Source: Drosophila persimilis
Lineage: Eukaryota; Arthropoda; Insecta; Diptera; Drosophilidae
Reading direction: 5' to 3'
Assembly: GCF_003286085.1 (NCBI RefSeq)
Contig: NW_020825353.1
Coordinates: 1,240,001 to 1,304,000, forward strand
Length of the DNA stretch: 64,000 nucleotides
Notes under the pieces: model-generated
What the model was told of the DNA's origin: nothing
Seen by the model: the letters and a program-made list of their open reading frames with translations, nothing else
The model's database searches: none
In this document: in pieces, positions 60,274 to 64,000 of the stretch
Layout of the letters: every line of letters begins with the position of its first letter
How positions within the stretch are numbered: position 1 is the stretch's first letter
Translations under genes and position numbers: made by a program

Positions 60274-63200
60274 ATGTGGAACCAAGTGGAATGTAACGGG
60301 TCTGCTGGGGAGGACTGTCTGTGCCAGAGACTGAGAGGTGCGACTGGGAGATCTCACGGAGACAGCGGAACGGCCCCGAGGGTCAGCCTCCCCTATCAGT
60401 CGAGCGCCACAATCCTGCTCCAATTGCTGCTGACGATCCTCTCGCTCAGCTCCGTGCTGGCGGCGCCACAAACCTCCTGCATCATGTGCGACAAGGAGGA
60501 CATCCGGCCGCGGGTGCCGCCCTACAGCGACAGCTACGAGGAATTCACCTTCGACCATCAGGTGTCCCAGCACGACGCCATGGAGGCGCTGCGAAAGTTC
60601 AATGAGAGTAAGCAGACCACACCCCTGGGATGGGTTCCACATCCTCTCTGATCTGTCACCTGTCTTTTCTCCCATTTCAAGCACTTGGTCTGAAGAACGC
60701 CTGCAATACGATCAAGTGCGATCCGAATGTCTTGAAATATTGCCTGGGAAATCAGGTGAGGATCGGTGACGAGACGCCCTCCATTCAATGTAAACATTTC
60801 GATTTTGATTTTGATTTCGCCTTTCAGTTCATCAACGATCATTGTTGGTGCGAGCTGCAGCACAGAGAAGGTTAGTACAAAGAGTGCGAGTATTTACCCA
60901 AGATGATGTTTATGACTTGCCACCAGAGTCTCGGCACATGGCGCCCATGCAACAATAAGCAAACTCTGCCACACAGTCTCTCACAGTGAACACCGTCGAG
61001 TGCTACTAACCCACTTGCAGAGGCACAGACAGACCCAGAGTCTGAGGCAGTTATCCAAAGAGCTTCATTATTGCGGGGGGGGTTGTGGGGGTTGGCCCTT
61101 AACTAGCGGCCATCACGCAAGCCACTGATGACGCAACAGTTGGGGTGCGGGCGGTGAGGAGAGTCTTGGCCACAAAACTGTCCCATGGTCTGGGATCTAC
61201 TTGGAATAGAATGTGATAATTGGAGTCAGAATAAGGCCGTTCTCTTCGGCTTCGGCCGGCACGTGATGCGGTGCGGTGCGGAAGTCGTTAAGCCTGGTCC
61301 AGGCCACTGATTGAACCGCAACCTAATGCCGCTGCACGCTTCATTGCACTGCTTTGCATTAAGTACCAAAGACAGTGAAGCCTCTATGGAGGTAACTGGC
61401 CCTAGAAATTGATTCACAGAATACTTGACTATTTTAGGAGGTTTTGTTTGGAAATACTGTGAGCTCGAATCATCGAAGTTCTATAATATTCACACATTTT
61501 CTAGATTTATCTTCCATAGCGTGTGGCCCCTGTAACCGGATTCTTTCGGCATTCCAAATGTCCAAGCGTCAGTTTATAATTCACTCTTTATAGTATTATT
61601 TGTTTCTTTTCGCTTTTCCCTCCGTCTTGATGTGCATTCTGCACCGAGTAGGGGAAGGGGGTTAAAGCACCCCCCCACCCACCCACCGTTTTAGTGGGTT
61701 CGGCGCTTAGATTGTCTACAGTTGAATGATTTTCTTCAAGGCGTGCACAGTTTTCCATTCCGCTGTAGTTTTCCTCTTTTCAAATGCACTCGCCTTTAAA
61801 TTGTTTTTTCTTGTGTGTGCGCCTCACTCATTAAATTCAATTTTGTTAATTTTTCTTTATGTGCTTTGGACTGGTTGGGCATTTCAGTTACTGGGCTGAT
61901 AACTGGGCGAAGGTTTTCCGGACAATGAAAACGATTGCATTTAGTTTTGCACTGCAACATTTTTTATAATTTTAGCGGTCTCAGAACCGCTATCAGAGGA
62001 CATTCAATTTGGGTTGTTACAAGTTTATTGGTTTAAGCTACAATACAGGCATTCGCCCTGTTGTTGCTTCGGTGCTTTTCCGAGTATATTGAAACATATA
62101 TATGTGTGTATTATTTCCTACATTTATGAGTAGTACTTATTCTCGAGTACGATTGCGATTACTATCACTGACCTTAACTGAACCGACCTTATCTTTCACT
62201 CTCAGCCCGCTCTAATCGGGTGCAACAATCTCTGCCCTAACAGACAGATTGACTGTTTCAGCGTACCTTAAAATATACATATATATATTATATGAATTTG
62301 CACTTATTTTATTTACGGCTGCCCTGACGAGCTTCCTTTAGTATTCCATGGGCAGTTCCTCTAGCCATCGATGATGGGGAACGTGCCTGAAATATCAATC
62401 ATAAAACACCTGTCCAGCGTTGGATGAATGAAATGAAGTGCCTCTGGGTGGGTGGCTATAGCCATATAGCCATAGACTGGACCCTCCCGATGACCATTGT
62501 TAGGTGCCGGTTGTAGCACTCATAATTTGAATTTGAATTTGAATTTGAATATTTCCATAATTTTGCGCCATTAAATTGGACAGATTTCGCGGTGTTTTTT
62601 TGAGTGGATATTTCAGGCACGCAAACACTTCCCTTCCCCAATTATTGGCACTGTCAATAAAACTATAGTTTTTCGAATGTTGACAATGTGAAATGTGATT
62701 CATACCACTAAAAATCAAGTTTAAGGCAATTTTCGAGTCGCATAAATCAGTCTAATGTGAGAATAATGCCTTGTTTCAGTGCAATCCAGTGTAATCAATC
62801 ATTTGCAAATAGGTTTTTTCTACGCCAACGATCTGTCGATTTGTATTTTAGCCGGGATCGTCCTCGCCCCGTCAGCTGTCGTCAAAGATTAACAACAATT
62901 GCGAGCGCAATCACAAAATTGAACCAACATATTACACTCCAGGCCCCAGGGCCCACTCCATGTCTGTTTGCATTAACTAATAATTATTTAATTGGATAAA
63001 TATTTGCGACACGAAGCAACAAAAATTACCATATACATATGTATTCCCTCTGTGTGTGGGTCTGGGGTCTGGGATGTTCTAATAAATGTAGACATGGAAC
63101 TTCATAAAATTCAACACGTTGAGTTCCCATAAACAAATACGCATCTATAAACAGGCCAGCAGAACAACAGTGTTACGATCCGATCGAGAAACAATATGTT

Positions 63201-63853
63201 TCATATTTAGTCGCTCAGCCTCACTCCTCCCTCCAGCCATCACCCTCCTGCTTCCACAGTTTCTATTTTTTTGAACAATTTTGTGGGCTGTGTTGATTTT
63301 TGTGCTGATTTTTGTGCCTCTCCATAAACATATTCTGTTTTATTGGTTTCCGTTTCTACTCAAAGTGAAAAAGTTTCATAAATTTAATATCTAAATTAAG
63401 TGGTTTCCATTAGAAATAGGTAAATATTGTACATTATTCCAAAATGGGAACAGACATGAACAGATCTGATCTGCAAGCAGATTCCACTAAATAAATATAC
63501 AATATTTAATATATCCCCCAGTACGTGATATAAGTTTTTATGATTGGCATAGACAGCTGAGTACCCACTCGTAAAGACGTAGGAATTATTTTTTTGGTTG
63601 GAGTGTCGAATTTTCTAGGGTCAGGAAATGAGGTCGCTGCGATATGGAAGAGTGCCTATTCCAATTATAGTACATAGTTCTTATTTTTCTATAATATTAA
63701 ACCACAATATTTGATTGTTTTTTACAGAGGGTCTGCCTTTTGTGCCTCACATATGCTATGCCGATGAAAAGGTTCATAGACCGTCCATTGGTTCCTGTTT
63801 CCTCTTCGACGAGGTCAAAGAATGCTGCTGTGCACCTGCCTGGGCCAAGAAGT
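60274..63853 (+). CDS. Cysteine-rich secreted or membrane protein, 5' part (partial)
   Basis: I do not recognise the family. Exons are 60274-60607, 60682-60755, 60828-60870 and 63728-63853; the last ends with a donor (AAGT|GTAAGT) and the gene continues beyond the window, so only 192 residues are seen. Introns are 74, 72 and 2,857 bp. A hydrophobic segment at residues 45-63 ends in Ala-Ala-Pro and looks like a signal peptide, but it is preceded by 44 polar residues with four cysteines, so either a later start is used or the segment is a signal anchor. An in-frame downstream ATG is only after that segment. The following region has paired cysteines (CIMC, CNTIKC, CWC, CCC) typical of extracellular disulphide domains. 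All exon phases agree, which supports the model. Confidence 0.72.
60871..63727 (+). other. Long third intron of the cysteine-rich gene
   Basis: Begins GTTAGT and ends TTTTTTACAG. It contains a GGGG-rich stretch (61075-61100), C- and G-runs near 61650-61690, TATA repeats (about 62275-62290), and AATTTG hexamers (62523-62548). No nested gene was recognised. Confidence 0.6.
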
Positions 63854-63900
63854 GTAAGTACCAGATACAAATAGAGATTCGCATGAATTCGAATGAGGCA

Positions 63901-63945
63901 TCCACTGGCACTGGCACTGGCACTGCCACTGCCACTGGCACTGCC
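63901..63945. repeat. ACTGGC/ACTGCC hexamer repeat
   Basis: About seven hexamers of ACTGGC or ACTGCC within the next intron of the cysteine-rich gene. Confidence 0.85.
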
Positions 63946-64000
63946 ATCGTGTGTGTGTGGAGTCACAATATCTAATGCTAGATGCTAAATCGCATGCCAC

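Overview
This is eukaryotic, insect DNA, almost certainly a Drosophila. Introns are short (58-70 bp) with GT-AG ends, housekeeping promoters carry DRE (TATCGATA) and Ohler motif 1 (YGGTCACACTR) sites, and the coding genes are recognisable fly orthologues: Hr78, Glg1, Psn, mRpL15, CtIP and Hpd. Microsatellite density is very high, with long poly(dC) tracts. That and the gene set suggest a non-melanogaster species such as one of the obscura group, but this assignment is inference. There are no bacterial features, CRISPR arrays, rRNA genes or recognisable tRNA genes.

Layout. (1) 1-24,071 is about 24 kb with no supportable protein-coding exon. It is packed with microsatellites, minisatellites, homopolymers and a 0.55-kb AT-rich block, and looks like intergenic or long-intron DNA; a plausible plus-strand promoter with two noncoding exons sits near 22.5 kb. 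(2) 24,072-31,928 is a complete gypsy-type LTR retrotransposon (errantivirus class) on the minus strand, with LTRs that read as identical, a 4-bp target duplication, PBS, PPT, gag, pol and a frameshifted env. (3) 31,929-33,893 is promoter-like DNA (motif 1, DRE, ATATACC array) plus diverged copies of a short dispersed repeat. (4) 33,894-53,983 (to 54,292 counting the leader) is the gene-dense part: an unrecognised membrane protein (-), a PBDC1 homologue (+), Hr78 (-), Glg1 (-) with a carboxylesterase (+) nested in its 3.2-kb intron, Psn (+), mRpL15 (-), CtIP (+) and Hpd (-). (5) 54,300-60,273 is an intergenic region. (6) From 60,274 a secreted or membrane cysteine-rich protein gene (+) starts and runs off the right edge.

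The coding genes are mostly housekeeping or broadly expressed: nuclear receptor, Golgi sialoglycoprotein, gamma-secretase catalytic subunit, mitoribosomal protein, DNA-end resection factor. They use TATA-less DRE/motif-1 promoters, often shared between divergent pairs, and their 3' ends converge tightly. Hpd (tyrosine catabolism) is the exception, with a clear TATA box and initiator. Exon structures below were derived by hand from splice consensus, reading frame and remembered family sequence; no alignment was run.
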